NCBI RefSeq assembly: GCF_000176235.1 | Contig: NZ_ACZV01000005.1 | Location: 1,798,001-1,862,000, forward strand | DNA from: Vibrio orientalis CIP 102891 = ATCC 33934 | Lineage (GTDB): Bacteria; Pseudomonadota; Gammaproteobacteria; Enterobacterales; Vibrionaceae | Reading direction: 5' to 3' | Length of the DNA stretch: 64,000 bases | Shown: positions 9,233 to 17,017 of the stretch, piece after piece | Layout: the number at the start of each line of letters is the position of its first letter | Position numbering within the stretch: the stretch's first letter is position 1 | Made by a program: the position numbers and the translations under genes | The notes under the pieces: model-generated | What the model was told of the DNA's origin: nothing | Databases searched by the model: none | What the model saw: only the letters and a program-made list of their open reading frames with translations

Positions 9233-10014
9233 TGATTAACAAGCAGCTACTGCTCCCTACACTTCTGGCTAGCCTAGTGCTGGCTGGGTGTTCTTCATCC
9301 CCATCGAAACGCTATTCGATTGATGATGATATTGCCCCAGATACACCAATCAGTGTTGATCATATTGAAGATGCAACACCGCAATACGAACCTTATAGCT
9401 TAGGGGGTAACAGTAATTACACGCTACGCGGCGAGAGCTATACAATCATTAAAGATCCAAACGGATTTAAGCAAGAGGGCCAAGCCTCTTGGTACGGTAA
9501 GAAGTTTCATGGTCACCTGACGTCCAATGGTGAAATCTATGACATGTACTCAATGACAGCAGCGCATAAAGAGCTGCCAATTCCAAGTTATGTCAAAGTC
9601 ACTAATAAGGACAACGGGAAAACCACAGTAGTACGAGTTAACGATCGTGGCCCTTTCCATCCGGGACGTATTATTGATCTCAGCTATGCTGCGGCATTAA
9701 AGCTTGATGTCATTCGTACTGGAACGGCCAACGTCGCAATTGAAGTCATTTCCGTGGATCGACCGACTCAAACCCACAAGCAAGATGCACTGCCAAAGTT
9801 CATTGTGCAGGTTGCTTCTTCAAAACATCAAGATCGCGTTGAAACTTTAGCGCAAGACTTGAGTCAAAAGCTATCAGTGAAGAGCTACGTCAATTCTGCT
9901 AGCGATATTCACCGTGTTTTTTTAGGTCCGTTTAACGATTATATGCAGACCCAAAAAGCACTAGAGCAAGTAAAAGAACTGGGTTATACCAGCGCTTTCA
10001 TAAAATCCCACTAG
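9232..10014 (+). CDS. rlpA: Septal ring lipoprotein RlpA (lytic transglycosylase family)
   Basis: Outer-membrane lipoprotein that acts on peptidoglycan. Some orthologues cleave naked glycan strands; others seem catalytically silent. 260 residues: lipobox LVLAGC with Cys20, an RlpA double-psi beta-barrel domain (about 80-170; ASWYGKKFHG and VRVNDRGPFHPGRIIDLS include the catalytic-type His and Asp), and a C-terminal SPOR domain (about 187-258) that binds denuded glycan at the septum. It starts inside the mrdB stop codon (TAATG). Confidence 0.94.
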   Translation: MINKQLLLPTLLASLVLAGCSSSPSKRYSIDDDIAPDTPISVDHIEDATPQYEPYSLGGNSNYTLRGESYTIIKDPNGFKQEGQASWYGKKFHGHLTSNGEIYDMYSMTAAHKELPIPSYVKVTNKDNGKTTVVRVNDRGPFHPGRIIDLSYAAALKLDVIRTGTANVAIEVISVDRPTQTHKQDALPKFIVQVASSKHQDRVETLAQDLSQKLSVKSYVNSASDIHRVFLGPFNDYMQTQKALEQVKELGYTSAFIKSH

Positions 10015-10022
10015 TCCTCAAT

Positions 10023-10047
10023 CCAGTGTACTTAATCACTACACTGG
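10023..10047 (+). other. Small hairpin between rlpA and dacA
   Basis: CCAGTGTA (10023-10030) and TACACTGG (10040-10047) form a perfect 8-bp stem with a 9-base loop just after the rlpA stop. No T-run follows, so it is not a classical terminator. Confidence 0.4.
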
Positions 10048-10103
10048 CTTGAGTGATTGATTCTGTTAAGATATGGACAGTTTTAGATAAACCTGTAGTC
10101 ACT

Positions 10104-11282
10104 ATGAAAAAAAACTCACTAATTAAATCAGTGTTTGCGTCATCAATTGCGCTTTCTGCAACCATCGCAACGTCTGCTTTCGCATCTCCAATTGTTGTTC
10201 CTGACGCTCCTCAAATCGCAGCTAAAGGTTACGTTTTGATGGACTTCCATTCTGGTAAAGTTCTGGCAGAGAAAGAAATGAACACCAAGCTTTCTCCTGC
10301 GAGTCTTACCAAAATGATGACCAGCTACGTAATCGGTCAAGAACTTGAGCGTGGCAACATCTCTCTACAAGACGATGTGACTATCAGTAAAAACGCTTGG
10401 GCAAAGAACTTCCCTGATTCATCGAAGATGTTCATTGAAGTTGGCACCACCGTTAAAGTTGAAGACCTAAACCGCGGTATCATTGTTCAATCTGGTAACG
10501 ATGCGTGTGTTGCAATGGCTGAACACATCGCTGGTTCTGAAGACGCGTTTGTCGACCTAATGAACGCTTGGGCTGATACCATTGGTATGAAAGACACGCA
10601 CTTTGCTAACGTACACGGTCTAGATAACCCGAACCTTTACTCAACGCCTTATGATATGGCTCTACTTGGTAGCGCGCTAATCCGCGATGTGCCAGATGAG
10701 TACCGTATCTATTCAGATAAGAAATTTACTTACAACGGCATCACCCAATACAACCGTAACGGTCTACTTTGGGATAAGAGCATGAACGTTGACGGCATTA
10801 AAACTGGTCACACAAGCAACGCTGGCTATAGCCTAGTGAGCTCAGCGACTGAAGGTCAAATGCGCCTAGTTGCGGTTGTGATGGGCACTAAAAATGCGAA
10901 CGCACGTAAGTCTGAAAGCAAAAAGCTGCTTAGCTATGGCTTCCGCTTCTTTGAAACAGTGGCTCCGCATAAAGCTGGCGAAACATTTGTTGAAGAGAAA
11001 ATCTGGATGGGTAACAAAGATACTGTTGCGCTAGGTCTTGACCAAGATACCTACGTAACGTTACCTCGTGGCCAAGCGAAAAACCTAACCGCTAGCTTTG
11101 TACTTGAAAAGGAGCTAGAAGCCCCAATTATGAAGGGTGACGTAGTTGGTAAGCTATACTATCAACTAGAAGGTGAAGATATTGCAGAGTACCCACTTCT
11201 TGCGCTAGAAGACGTAGAACAAGGCAGCCTATTTAGCCGCCTATGGGATTACATTGTAATGCTGTTTAAAAGCTTCCTGTAA
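10104..11282 (+). CDS. dacA: D-alanyl-D-alanine carboxypeptidase (PBP5 family)
   Basis: Periplasmic enzyme that trims the terminal D-Ala from peptidoglycan stem peptides and so limits cross-linking. The start chosen is ATG 10104 (392 residues), because a signal peptide MKKNSL...TSAFA begins there; an upstream in-frame start would add 17 residues before it. Ser67-x-x-Lys70 (SLTK) is the active site, SGN follows and KTG (in DGIKTGHT) completes the motif set. A C-terminal PBP5 beta domain and an amphipathic tail (SLFSRLWDYIVMLFKSF) anchor it to the inner membrane. A terminator follows. Confidence 0.96.
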   Translation: MKKNSLIKSVFASSIALSATIATSAFASPIVVPDAPQIAAKGYVLMDFHSGKVLAEKEMNTKLSPASLTKMMTSYVIGQELERGNISLQDDVTISKNAWAKNFPDSSKMFIEVGTTVKVEDLNRGIIVQSGNDACVAMAEHIAGSEDAFVDLMNAWADTIGMKDTHFANVHGLDNPNLYSTPYDMALLGSALIRDVPDEYRIYSDKKFTYNGITQYNRNGLLWDKSMNVDGIKTGHTSNAGYSLVSSATEGQMRLVAVVMGTKNANARKSESKKLLSYGFRFFETVAPHKAGETFVEEKIWMGNKDTVALGLDQDTYVTLPRGQAKNLTASFVLEKELEAPIMKGDVVGKLYYQLEGEDIAEYPLLALEDVEQGSLFSRLWDYIVMLFKSFL

Positions 11283-11303
11283 TTTCTGCATGTAGCTGAT
11301 AAG

Positions 11304-11326
11304 AAGCCGCCTAGTGCGGCTTTTTT
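11304..11326 (+). terminator. Intrinsic terminator after dacA
   Basis: AAGCCGC (11304-11310), loop CTAGT, GCGGCTT (11316-11322), with the T-run extending to 11326. It ends the wall-synthesis operon. Confidence 0.9.
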
Positions 11327-11433
11327 AATTGTATTTATAATATTGAGCCGCGAATCTCGGTGCCTTGAGATCCTCATCGATAGGCAGTACTATTCCGCGC
11401 TGCAAACAACGACTTTCAACTTGGAGTTCCAAC

Positions 11434-11712
11434 ATGCTGAACATTAACTCAGACGCTAAACTGAAAGACCTGCTTGAGTTCCCTTGTTCTTTTACTTACA
11501 AGGTTATGGGCTATGCAAAGCCTGAACTACCAGAGAAGGTTCTAGAAGTAATCCAACGCCATGCTCCAGGTGATTACAGCCCGACGGTTAAGCCAAGTGC
11601 TAAGGGCAATTACCACTCGGTGTCAGTGAACATCACTGCCACTTCAATCGAGCAGGTTGAAACGCTTTACAAAGAACTCGGTGAGATCGACATCGTACGT
11701 ATGGTTCTATAG
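11434..11712 (+). CDS. ybeD: YbeD family protein (DUF493)
   Basis: Small 92-residue cytoplasmic protein of the YbeD/DUF493 family, an ACT-like fold of uncertain function that is usually found between dacA and lipB. The start at 11434 has GGAG seven bases upstream. The frame stays open further upstream but without family similarity. The sequence LLEFPCSFTYKVMGYAKPEL and the end DIVRMVL are typical. A good terminator follows, so it is probably transcribed apart from lipB. Confidence 0.93.
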   Translation: MLNINSDAKLKDLLEFPCSFTYKVMGYAKPELPEKVLEVIQRHAPGDYSPTVKPSAKGNYHSVSVNITATSIEQVETLYKELGEIDIVRMVL

Positions 11713-11755
11713 GGCTTATTAAGCCTAAATAAATTTGATAGATTCAAATTATTTT

Positions 11756-11782
11756 GAAAGCAGCGAAAGCTGCTTTCTTTTT
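11756..11782 (+). terminator. Intrinsic terminator after ybeD
   Basis: GAAAGCAGC (11756-11764), a GAAA tetraloop, and GCTGCTTTC (11769-11777) form a perfect 9-bp stem followed by five T residues (11778-11782). Confidence 0.92.
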
Positions 11783-11907
11783 AGATATCAAACAGATAAA
11801 TATCCTGCAAAAACTCTAGGGTTAAAAATGTGTTACTGGCATATAGTTCGATTGCCAGAAGCAGTTTATAATCCGTCTACTTTATTAATCGACGATGGAA
11901 CAGCGGA

Positions 11908-12555
11908 ATGCAAAACCAGCTTGTAGTGAAACATCTCGGCAGACAAGATTACGAGCCAATTTGGCGCGCAATGCATGACTTCACCGATAACAGAACGGAT
12001 GAAACCGCCGATGAAGTTTGGCTCGTTGAACACAACCCTGTGTTCACTCAAGGGCAAGCGGGTAAAGCAGAGCACTTACTGAACACTGGCGACATTCCCG
12101 TGGTACAAAGTGACCGCGGTGGTCAAGTGACCTACCATGGACCTGGTCAGCTAGTCGCGTATTTCCTGATAAACCTTCGTCGTAAGAAAATTGGTGTACG
12201 AGATCTCGTCACGCATATCGAGAATCTCGTAATTAACACGCTAAAGACATACAATATCGACTCTGCAGCGCGCCCAGATGCACCGGGTGTGTATGTAGAT
12301 GGCAAAAAAATCTGTTCCTTAGGTTTGCGAATCCGTAAAGGATGTTCGTTCCATGGTTTAGCATTAAATGTAAATATGGATCTATCGCCGTTCCACCGGA
12401 TCAATCCTTGTGGTTATGCCGGAATGGAAATGGTTCAAGTGAGTCAACTTGGTGGTCCAAGTGACATTATCGAGGTCGAACATAAGCTAGTCGAAGAACT
12501 GGTGGCTCTACTCGGTTATGACCACGTTGAATCCACAACATTAGCCAGCCAATAA
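11908..12555 (+). CDS. lipB: Octanoyl-[ACP]:protein octanoyltransferase
   Basis: Transfers octanoate from acyl carrier protein to the lipoyl domains of 2-oxoacid dehydrogenases and the glycine cleavage H protein, the first step of lipoate synthesis. 215 residues. Conserved RGGQVTYHGPGQLVAY, the lysine-bearing GKKICSLGLR, and the catalytic cysteine in NPCGYAGMEM are present. lipA starts 29 bp downstream. The ribosome site is weak (GCGG). The 195 bases upstream hold the ybeD terminator and an AT-rich stretch probably carrying a promoter. Confidence 0.97.
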   Translation: MQNQLVVKHLGRQDYEPIWRAMHDFTDNRTDETADEVWLVEHNPVFTQGQAGKAEHLLNTGDIPVVQSDRGGQVTYHGPGQLVAYFLINLRRKKIGVRDLVTHIENLVINTLKTYNIDSAARPDAPGVYVDGKKICSLGLRIRKGCSFHGLALNVNMDLSPFHRINPCGYAGMEMVQVSQLGGPSDIIEVEHKLVEELVALLGYDHVESTTLASQ

Positions 12556-12584
12556 GACAAACAGTAACGAGAAGTAAGAGAAGC

Positions 12585-13550
12585 ATGAGTAAACCAATCC
12601 AAATGGAAAAAGGCGTTAAATACCGCGACGCTGACAAAATGGCACTGATTCCAGTAAAGAACATGCCAACAGAGCAAAAAGAAGTTCTTCGTAAACCTGA
12701 ATGGATGAAGATCAAGCTCCCAGCGGACAGCCAACGTATCCAAGACATTAAGTCGGCTATGCGTAAAAATAACCTCCACTCTGTTTGTGAAGAGGCTTCA
12801 TGTCCAAACCTAGCGGAATGCTTTAACCACGGTACCGCTACATTTATGATCCTTGGTGCAATCTGTACTCGTCGCTGCCCATTCTGTGACGTTGCCCATG
12901 GGCGCCCTCTTACTCCTGAAGCGGATGAGCCGAAAAAACTGGCGAAAACCATCCAAGATATGAAACTGAAGTATGTCGTTATTACGTCTGTTGACCGTGA
13001 CGACCTGCGTGATGGTGGTGCACAACACTTCGCTGATTGTAACCGAGAGATCCGTGCTCTTAACCCGAACATTAGAATTGAAACCCTTGTCCCTGACTTC
13101 CGTGGCCGCATGGATGTCGCACTGGATCTAATGAAAGACAATCCACCAGATGTATTCAACCACAACCTAGAGACAGCACCGCGCCTATACCGCAAGGCTC
13201 GTCCAGGTGCGAACTACAAGTGGTCACTACAACTGCTACAGAAGTTCAAAGAGCAGCACCCAGACATCCCAACAAAATCTGGCGTTATGATGGGCCTTGG
13301 TGAAACTAAAGAAGAGATCATTCAAGTATTGAAAGACCTTCGCGAACATGGTGTTACCATGCTGACACTCGGCCAATATCTTGCACCAAGCCGTCACCAC
13401 TTACCCGTCGAGCGTTATGTTCCGCCTTCTGAGTTTGATGAGCTTAAAGAAATCGCGCTTGAGCTAGGCTTTACTCACGCAGCGTGTGGCCCATTCGTAC
13501 GTTCTTCGTACCATGCTGACCTTCAAGCGCAAGGCGTAGAAGTAAGCTAA
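12585..13550 (+). CDS. lipA: Lipoyl synthase
   Basis: Radical-SAM enzyme that inserts two sulfurs into protein-bound octanoate. 321 residues. The auxiliary 4Fe-4S cluster motif is CEEASCPNLAEC (C-x4-C-x5-C) and the radical-SAM motif is CTRRCPFC (C-x3-C-x2-C). The C-terminal serine that ligates the auxiliary cluster lies in VRSSYHA. It completes the pathway begun by lipB. A terminator follows within 20 bp. Confidence 0.98.
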   Translation: MSKPIQMEKGVKYRDADKMALIPVKNMPTEQKEVLRKPEWMKIKLPADSQRIQDIKSAMRKNNLHSVCEEASCPNLAECFNHGTATFMILGAICTRRCPFCDVAHGRPLTPEADEPKKLAKTIQDMKLKYVVITSVDRDDLRDGGAQHFADCNREIRALNPNIRIETLVPDFRGRMDVALDLMKDNPPDVFNHNLETAPRLYRKARPGANYKWSLQLLQKFKEQHPDIPTKSGVMMGLGETKEEIIQVLKDLREHGVTMLTLGQYLAPSRHHLPVERYVPPSEFDELKEIALELGFTHAACGPFVRSSYHADLQAQGVEVS

Positions 13551-13568
13551 AAGTTTATGAAAACGATT

Positions 13569-13598
13569 AAAAGGCTGGCTAAATATATCAGCCTTTTT
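13569..13598 (+). terminator. Intrinsic terminator after lipA
   Basis: AAAAGGCTG (13569-13577) pairs with CAGCC and the T-run starting at 13589. The loop is about 11 bases and six T residues end it. Confidence 0.88.
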
Positions 13599-13683
13599 TA
13601 ATTTCTATTGAATGCACAACTACTCTTATATAGGCTTACCTAACGAGTTATGAGTACAAGATAAAATCACCTAAGGATTTATT

Positions 13684-14010
13684 ATGAAGAGATTAGGACT
13701 AGTCGCAGTGGCGCTGGCGACACTTACTGCTGGCTGCGCTTCAAATACAAAGCAAGACAACTTTCGTGAAGCCTCTTTTGAGCTTTGTAATACCGACGTT
13801 TCTCTTTATTCAGTTAGTGACGATGAGCGCGTACGTATTGTTTGTGCTGACGGTTCTAAGTTTTCTCTAAACAGTGAAGACACTTTGGCAACAATGCGTG
13901 ATATTAACTTCGACTACTGTGATGGTGAAGGTCTAGGTAAGTTTAGCGAAAGCAGCAAATACTACTCATTCAAATGTAAGTCAGGCACGCTGATTAGCTT
14001 ACCTAAGTAG
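13684..14010 (+). CDS. Small lipoprotein of unknown function
   Basis: 108-residue predicted lipoprotein: signal peptide MKRLGLVAVALATLTAGC with the lipobox cysteine at residue 18. The mature part contains four further cysteines (ELCNT, IVCADGS, DYCDG, FKCKSG), which could form two disulfides in the periplasm. The residue after Cys is Ala, giving no inner-membrane retention signal, so an outer-membrane location is likely. I do not recognise the family. AAGGA lies a few bases before the ATG. It has its own intergenic space on both sides and a strong terminator, so it looks like a single-gene unit. Confidence 0.8.
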   Translation: MKRLGLVAVALATLTAGCASNTKQDNFREASFELCNTDVSLYSVSDDERVRIVCADGSKFSLNSEDTLATMRDINFDYCDGEGLGKFSESSKYYSFKCKSGTLISLPK

Positions 14011-14027
14011 GCGAGTTACGAAAGCAT

Positions 14028-14061
14028 AAAGGGTTGACGCTTAAAAACGTCAACCCTTTTT
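14028..14061 (+). terminator. Strong terminator after the small lipoprotein gene
   Basis: AAAGGGTTGACG (14028-14039) and CGTCAACCCTTT (14048-14059) form a perfect 12-bp stem with an 8-base loop, followed by TT. The core GGGTTGACG/CGTCAACCC recurs at 16831-16864 behind an unrelated gene. Both are followed by AGTTTGA(A/G)TAAA and then a copy of the 103-bp repeat. Confidence 0.92.
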
Positions 14062-14080
14062 AGTTTGAATAAACAAGTCT

Positions 14081-14417
14081 GTCACCCTCAAGAAAGATGC
14101 CCGAGTGAGTTGGGGATATCTTCTTGCGAGTAGAAGGCGTTTAGAGATTCCCTACTCTCTCCTCCGTCGTTCTATGGAATGACACGATACCCGCTCCGTC
14201 ATTCCCGAGAGGGAGGTACGACCGAGTTGGGAATCTATTCCAGCAAGTAGAAGGCGTTTAGAGATTCCCTACTCTCTCCTCCGTCGCTCTATGGAATGAC
14301 ACGATACCCGCTCCGTCATTCCCGAGAGGAAGGGACGACCGAGTTGGGAATCTATTCCAGCGAGTAGAAGGCGTTTAGAGATTCCCTACTCTCTCCTTCG
14401 TCGCTCTATGGAATGAC
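14081..14417. repeat. Array A: three tandem copies of a 103-bp inverted repeat
   Basis: Copies lie at 14081-14183, 14198-14300 and 14315-14417. Each is 103 bp, with 14-bp linkers (ACGATACCCGCTCC in both gaps), so the period is exactly 117 bp. Each unit begins GTCATTCC or a variant (GTCACCCT in the first) and ends GGAATGAC. A second complementary pair, GTTGGGAATCT and AGATTCCCTAC, lies inside, so each unit can fold into an imperfect hairpin with roughly 40-base arms. Copies 2 and 3 are nearly identical; copy 1 diverges in its left arm. No open frame is present. The array fills the gap between the converging lipoprotein and glyA genes. Confidence 0.93.
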
Positions 14418-14463
14418 AAGGCACTCCCTGCTTCACTCTATAAAATAGCCGTTTTTCAAAATC

Positions 14464-14490
14464 AAAAAAGCCCCATCAAATGATGAGGCT
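14464..14490 (-). terminator. Intrinsic terminator downstream of glyA
   Basis: Read on the minus strand, a stem of the type AGCCTCATCA/TGATGGGGCT is followed by CTTTTTT (A-run at 14464-14469 on the plus strand). It lies about 110 bp beyond the glyA stop, leaving an unexplained 3' region. Confidence 0.75.
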
Positions 14491-14597
14491 TAAATTCGTT
14501 TTCAAACTGAATGGTTACTAGTTCAAGGAAAAGACGCGGAGTTTACGATAGTAAATGAGCACCTTTGACGCAGAAATAGAACCATTCAGGACGAAAA

Positions 14598-15848
14598 TTA
14601 AGCGTAAACTGGTAGACGCTTACAAATGTCGAGCACCTTTGCTTTCGTTGCTTCGATAACTTCCTCGTTGCCGATGTTATCTAGCACGTCACACATCCAG
14701 TTCGCTAGCTCTTTCGCATCTTCTTCAGTGAAGCCGCGACGAGTGATTGCAGGAGAACCTACACGGATACCAGACGTTACGAATGGGCTGCGTGGGTCAT
14801 TTGGTACTGAGTTTTTGTTTACAGTGATGTTCGCTGCACCTAGTGCTGCGTCTGCATCTTTACCTGTGATGTCTTTGTCGATTAGGTCAACGAGGAACAG
14901 GTGGTTTTCAGTACCGTTAGAAACGATTTTGTAGCCGCGCTCTTGGAACTGAGCAACCATCGCTTTTGCGTTCTTCACTACGCGCGCTTGGTAAGCTTTG
15001 AATTCAGGTTCCATTGCTTCTTTGAACGCTACTGCTTTACCCGCAATAACGTGCATTAGAGGGCCACCTTGACCACCAGGGAATACCGCTGAGTTCAGCT
15101 TTTTGTACATCTCCTCACCCGCGTTAGACAGGATAAGACCACCACGTGGACCTGCTAGCGTTTTGTGAGTCGTTGTCGTTACAACGTGAGCATGTGGTAC
15201 TGGTGTTGGGTATTCACCTGCAGCGATTAGACCTGCTACGTGAGCCATGTCTACGAATAACCAAGCGCCTGCTTTATCTGCGATTTCACGCATGCGTGCC
15301 CAATCAACGATTTGCGAGTAAGCAGAGAAACCACCGATGATCATTTTAGGCTTATGCTCAAGCGCTAGTTGCTCCATCTCGTCGTAATTGATTTGGCCTG
15401 CTTCGTCGATACCGTAAGGAATAACGTTGTAGTGCTTACCAGAGAAGTTTACTGGAGAACCGTGAGTCAGGTGACCACCGTGCGCTAGACTCATACCTAG
15501 AACCGTATCGCCTGGGTTAAGAAGAGCCATGTAAACAGCGCTGTTTGCTTGAGAACCAGAGTGCGGCTGTACGTTTGCGTACTCACAACCAAATAGCTGA
15601 CATGCACGGTCGATAGCCAGAGCTTCTGCTTTATCAACGTACTCACAACCACCGTAATAGCGCTTGCCTGGGTAACCTTCAGCGTACTTGTTCGTTAGCT
15701 GAGAACCTTGAGCTTCCATTACACGTGGGCTTGTGTAGTTTTCAGAAGCGATTAGTTCAATGTGTTCTTCCTGGCGAAGAGTTTCTTCTTGGATTGCTGC
15801 GAACAGTTCCGCATCGTAATCTGCGATGTTCATATCACGCTTTAGCAT
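14598..15848 (-). CDS. glyA: Serine hydroxymethyltransferase
   Basis: PLP enzyme that converts serine plus tetrahydrofolate to glycine plus 5,10-methylene-THF, the main source of one-carbon units. The start at 15848 is fixed by CAGGAG a few bases upstream and by the family N-terminus MLKRDMNIADYD; the product is 416 residues. The PLP lysine lies in TTTTHKTLAGPRGG. The C-terminus KVLDICKRLPVYA matches the family end. A PurR operator lies in the upstream region, consistent with purine control as in E. coli. Confidence 0.98.
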   Translation of the reverse strand: MLKRDMNIADYDAELFAAIQEETLRQEEHIELIASENYTSPRVMEAQGSQLTNKYAEGYPGKRYYGGCEYVDKAEALAIDRACQLFGCEYANVQPHSGSQANSAVYMALLNPGDTVLGMSLAHGGHLTHGSPVNFSGKHYNVIPYGIDEAGQINYDEMEQLALEHKPKMIIGGFSAYSQIVDWARMREIADKAGAWLFVDMAHVAGLIAAGEYPTPVPHAHVVTTTTHKTLAGPRGGLILSNAGEEMYKKLNSAVFPGGQGGPLMHVIAGKAVAFKEAMEPEFKAYQARVVKNAKAMVAQFQERGYKIVSNGTENHLFLVDLIDKDITGKDADAALGAANITVNKNSVPNDPRSPFVTSGIRVGSPAITRRGFTEEDAKELANWMCDVLDNIGNEEVIEATKAKVLDICKRLPVYA

Positions 15849-15928
15849 CTGTATCTCCTGACTCAGATTAAGACTTAAAAATTGCAAAAAAACTGGTTTT
15901 TGACCTCAATACCGACGTTTTCCACCTG

Positions 15929-15944
15929 ACGCAAACGTTTGCAT
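15929..15944 (-). promoter_or_regulatory. PurR operator of glyA
   Basis: ACGCAAACGTTTGCAT differs from the palindromic PurR consensus ACGCAAACGTTTGCGT at one position near the end. It lies 81 bases before the glyA ATG and just downstream of the candidate -10, a position suited to repression when hypoxanthine or guanine is abundant. Confidence 0.88.
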
Positions 15945-15960
15945 TAAGCTAATGACGCGC

Positions 15961-15989
15961 ATTCTACATAATTTGATCTAGGTCATAAA
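15961..15989 (-). promoter_or_regulatory. Candidate glyA promoter
   Basis: On the minus strand, TTTATG (15984-15989) and TAGAAT (15961-15966) are separated by 17 bp. The -35 is poor and the -10 is good. The start would fall about 10 bases before the PurR box. Confidence 0.5.
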
Positions 15990-16213
15990 GAGAAAATTCA
16001 TTTTTTCTCATGCAGTTTTTTCATAATGCTTTACGAAGAATATCATGATGACCTTTTTACCAAGTTTTTACTTAGCAAAGTGTCAATTTCTTCCTTTACA
16101 CTCCGTAAAACGATAATTACATAGGTTTACCTTAAATTTCGCTCTCAAGCTACCGAAATCCTTCATTTTTAAATAGTATGCTCGCCATTATTGACTAGTT
16201 AAATTTCAAATTG

Positions 16214-16813
16214 ATGGAAAAACACTCAAGAAAAGAAGATTGGATCGCAATTTTGACTGGTACCTTCTTAGTTGCTCAAGGCGTCTTCTTTCTACAATCA
16301 GCGTCATTATTGACAGGCGGTACAACCGGGTTAGCATTGCTTGCCAGCCAGTTTGTTTCGATTTCGTTTGGCACACTCTACTTTGTCGCTAACTGCCCTT
16401 TCTATTTGTTGGCATGGAAACGATTTGGCTCTCGTTTTGCGTTTAACAGTGCAATTTCAGGCGCTTTGGTCTCTATTTTTGCCGATCACCTTTATTTAGT
16501 GATTAGCTTAGACACGATCAATAAAGTGTATTGTGCAGTTGCCGGAGGCCTATTAATGGGGCTTGGTATGCTAATTCTATTCCGCCATCGCTCTAGCTTG
16601 GGTGGCTTCAATGTGCTGTGCCTATTTATTCAAGACAAGTTTGGTATTTCAGTCGGTAAGTCACAGCTAGCGATCGACATGTGTATTTTAGTCGCTTCAT
16701 TCTTCTTCGTTTCACCAGAAGTGATTGGCCTTTCAATCCTTGGCGCTGTCGCTCTAAACCTAGTACTGGCAATGAACCACAAGCCAACCCGTTATAGTGT
16801 CAACTACGGGTAA
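16214..16813 (+). CDS. YitT-family integral membrane protein
   Basis: About 199 residues with five or six predicted membrane segments. Family features include LTGGTTGLALL near residue 35 and FRHRSSLGGFNVL in the C-terminal half, typical of the YitT (DUF161) membrane proteins. Substrate and function are not established for most members. The ATG at 16214 directly follows a TTG in the same frame. The gene stands alone: glyA diverges to the left, and a strong terminator plus a 103-bp repeat follow to the right. Confidence 0.8.
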   Translation: MEKHSRKEDWIAILTGTFLVAQGVFFLQSASLLTGGTTGLALLASQFVSISFGTLYFVANCPFYLLAWKRFGSRFAFNSAISGALVSIFADHLYLVISLDTINKVYCAVAGGLLMGLGMLILFRHRSSLGGFNVLCLFIQDKFGISVGKSQLAIDMCILVASFFFVSPEVIGLSILGAVALNLVLAMNHKPTRYSVNYG

Positions 16814-16830
16814 ATAACTGGATAACAAAA

Positions 16831-16864
16831 AAAGAGGGTTGACGTGAAAACGTCAACCCTCTTT
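16831..16864 (+). terminator. Strong terminator after the YitT-family gene
   Basis: AAAGAGGGTTGACG (16831-16844), loop TGAAAA, CGTCAACCCTCTTT (16851-16864): a perfect 14-bp stem. Its core and its 3' flank match the terminator at 14028-14061. Confidence 0.92.
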
Positions 16865-16883
16865 AGTTTGAGTAAATAAATTC

Positions 16884-16985
16884 GTCATCCTCAAGAGTGA
16901 GGGACGAATGAGTTGGGGATCTCTTAAAGCAAATCAAATACTCGATGAAATTCCCTACTCGCTCCTTCTCGCTCTATGGAATGAC
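16884..16985. repeat. Single copy of the 103-bp inverted repeat (copy B)
   Basis: 102-bp unit starting GTCATCCTCAAGAGTGAGGG and ending CTCTATGGAATGAC. It is closest to the array C version, sharing GAGTTGGGGATCTCTT and TACTCGATGA. It lies between the YitT-family gene terminator and the stop of the converging RND permease gene, 32 bp from that stop. Confidence 0.9.
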
Positions 16986-17017
16986 AGTTCCCTAGAGCAA
17001 CGCCTGTTCCCGCCCGC

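Noticed and set aside
10053..10103. Longer dacA with 17 extra N-terminal residues
   Set aside because: The signal peptide begins at 10104 and the extension would disturb it.
11735..11926. Small frame between ybeD and lipB
   Set aside because: It overlaps the ybeD terminator and the lipB start, has no ribosome site and is not recognisable.
14081..14417. Tandem repeats read as a CRISPR array
   Set aside because: The repeated part is 103 bp and the linkers only 13-14 bp and nearly identical. CRISPR repeats are short with long unique spacers, and no cas genes are nearby.
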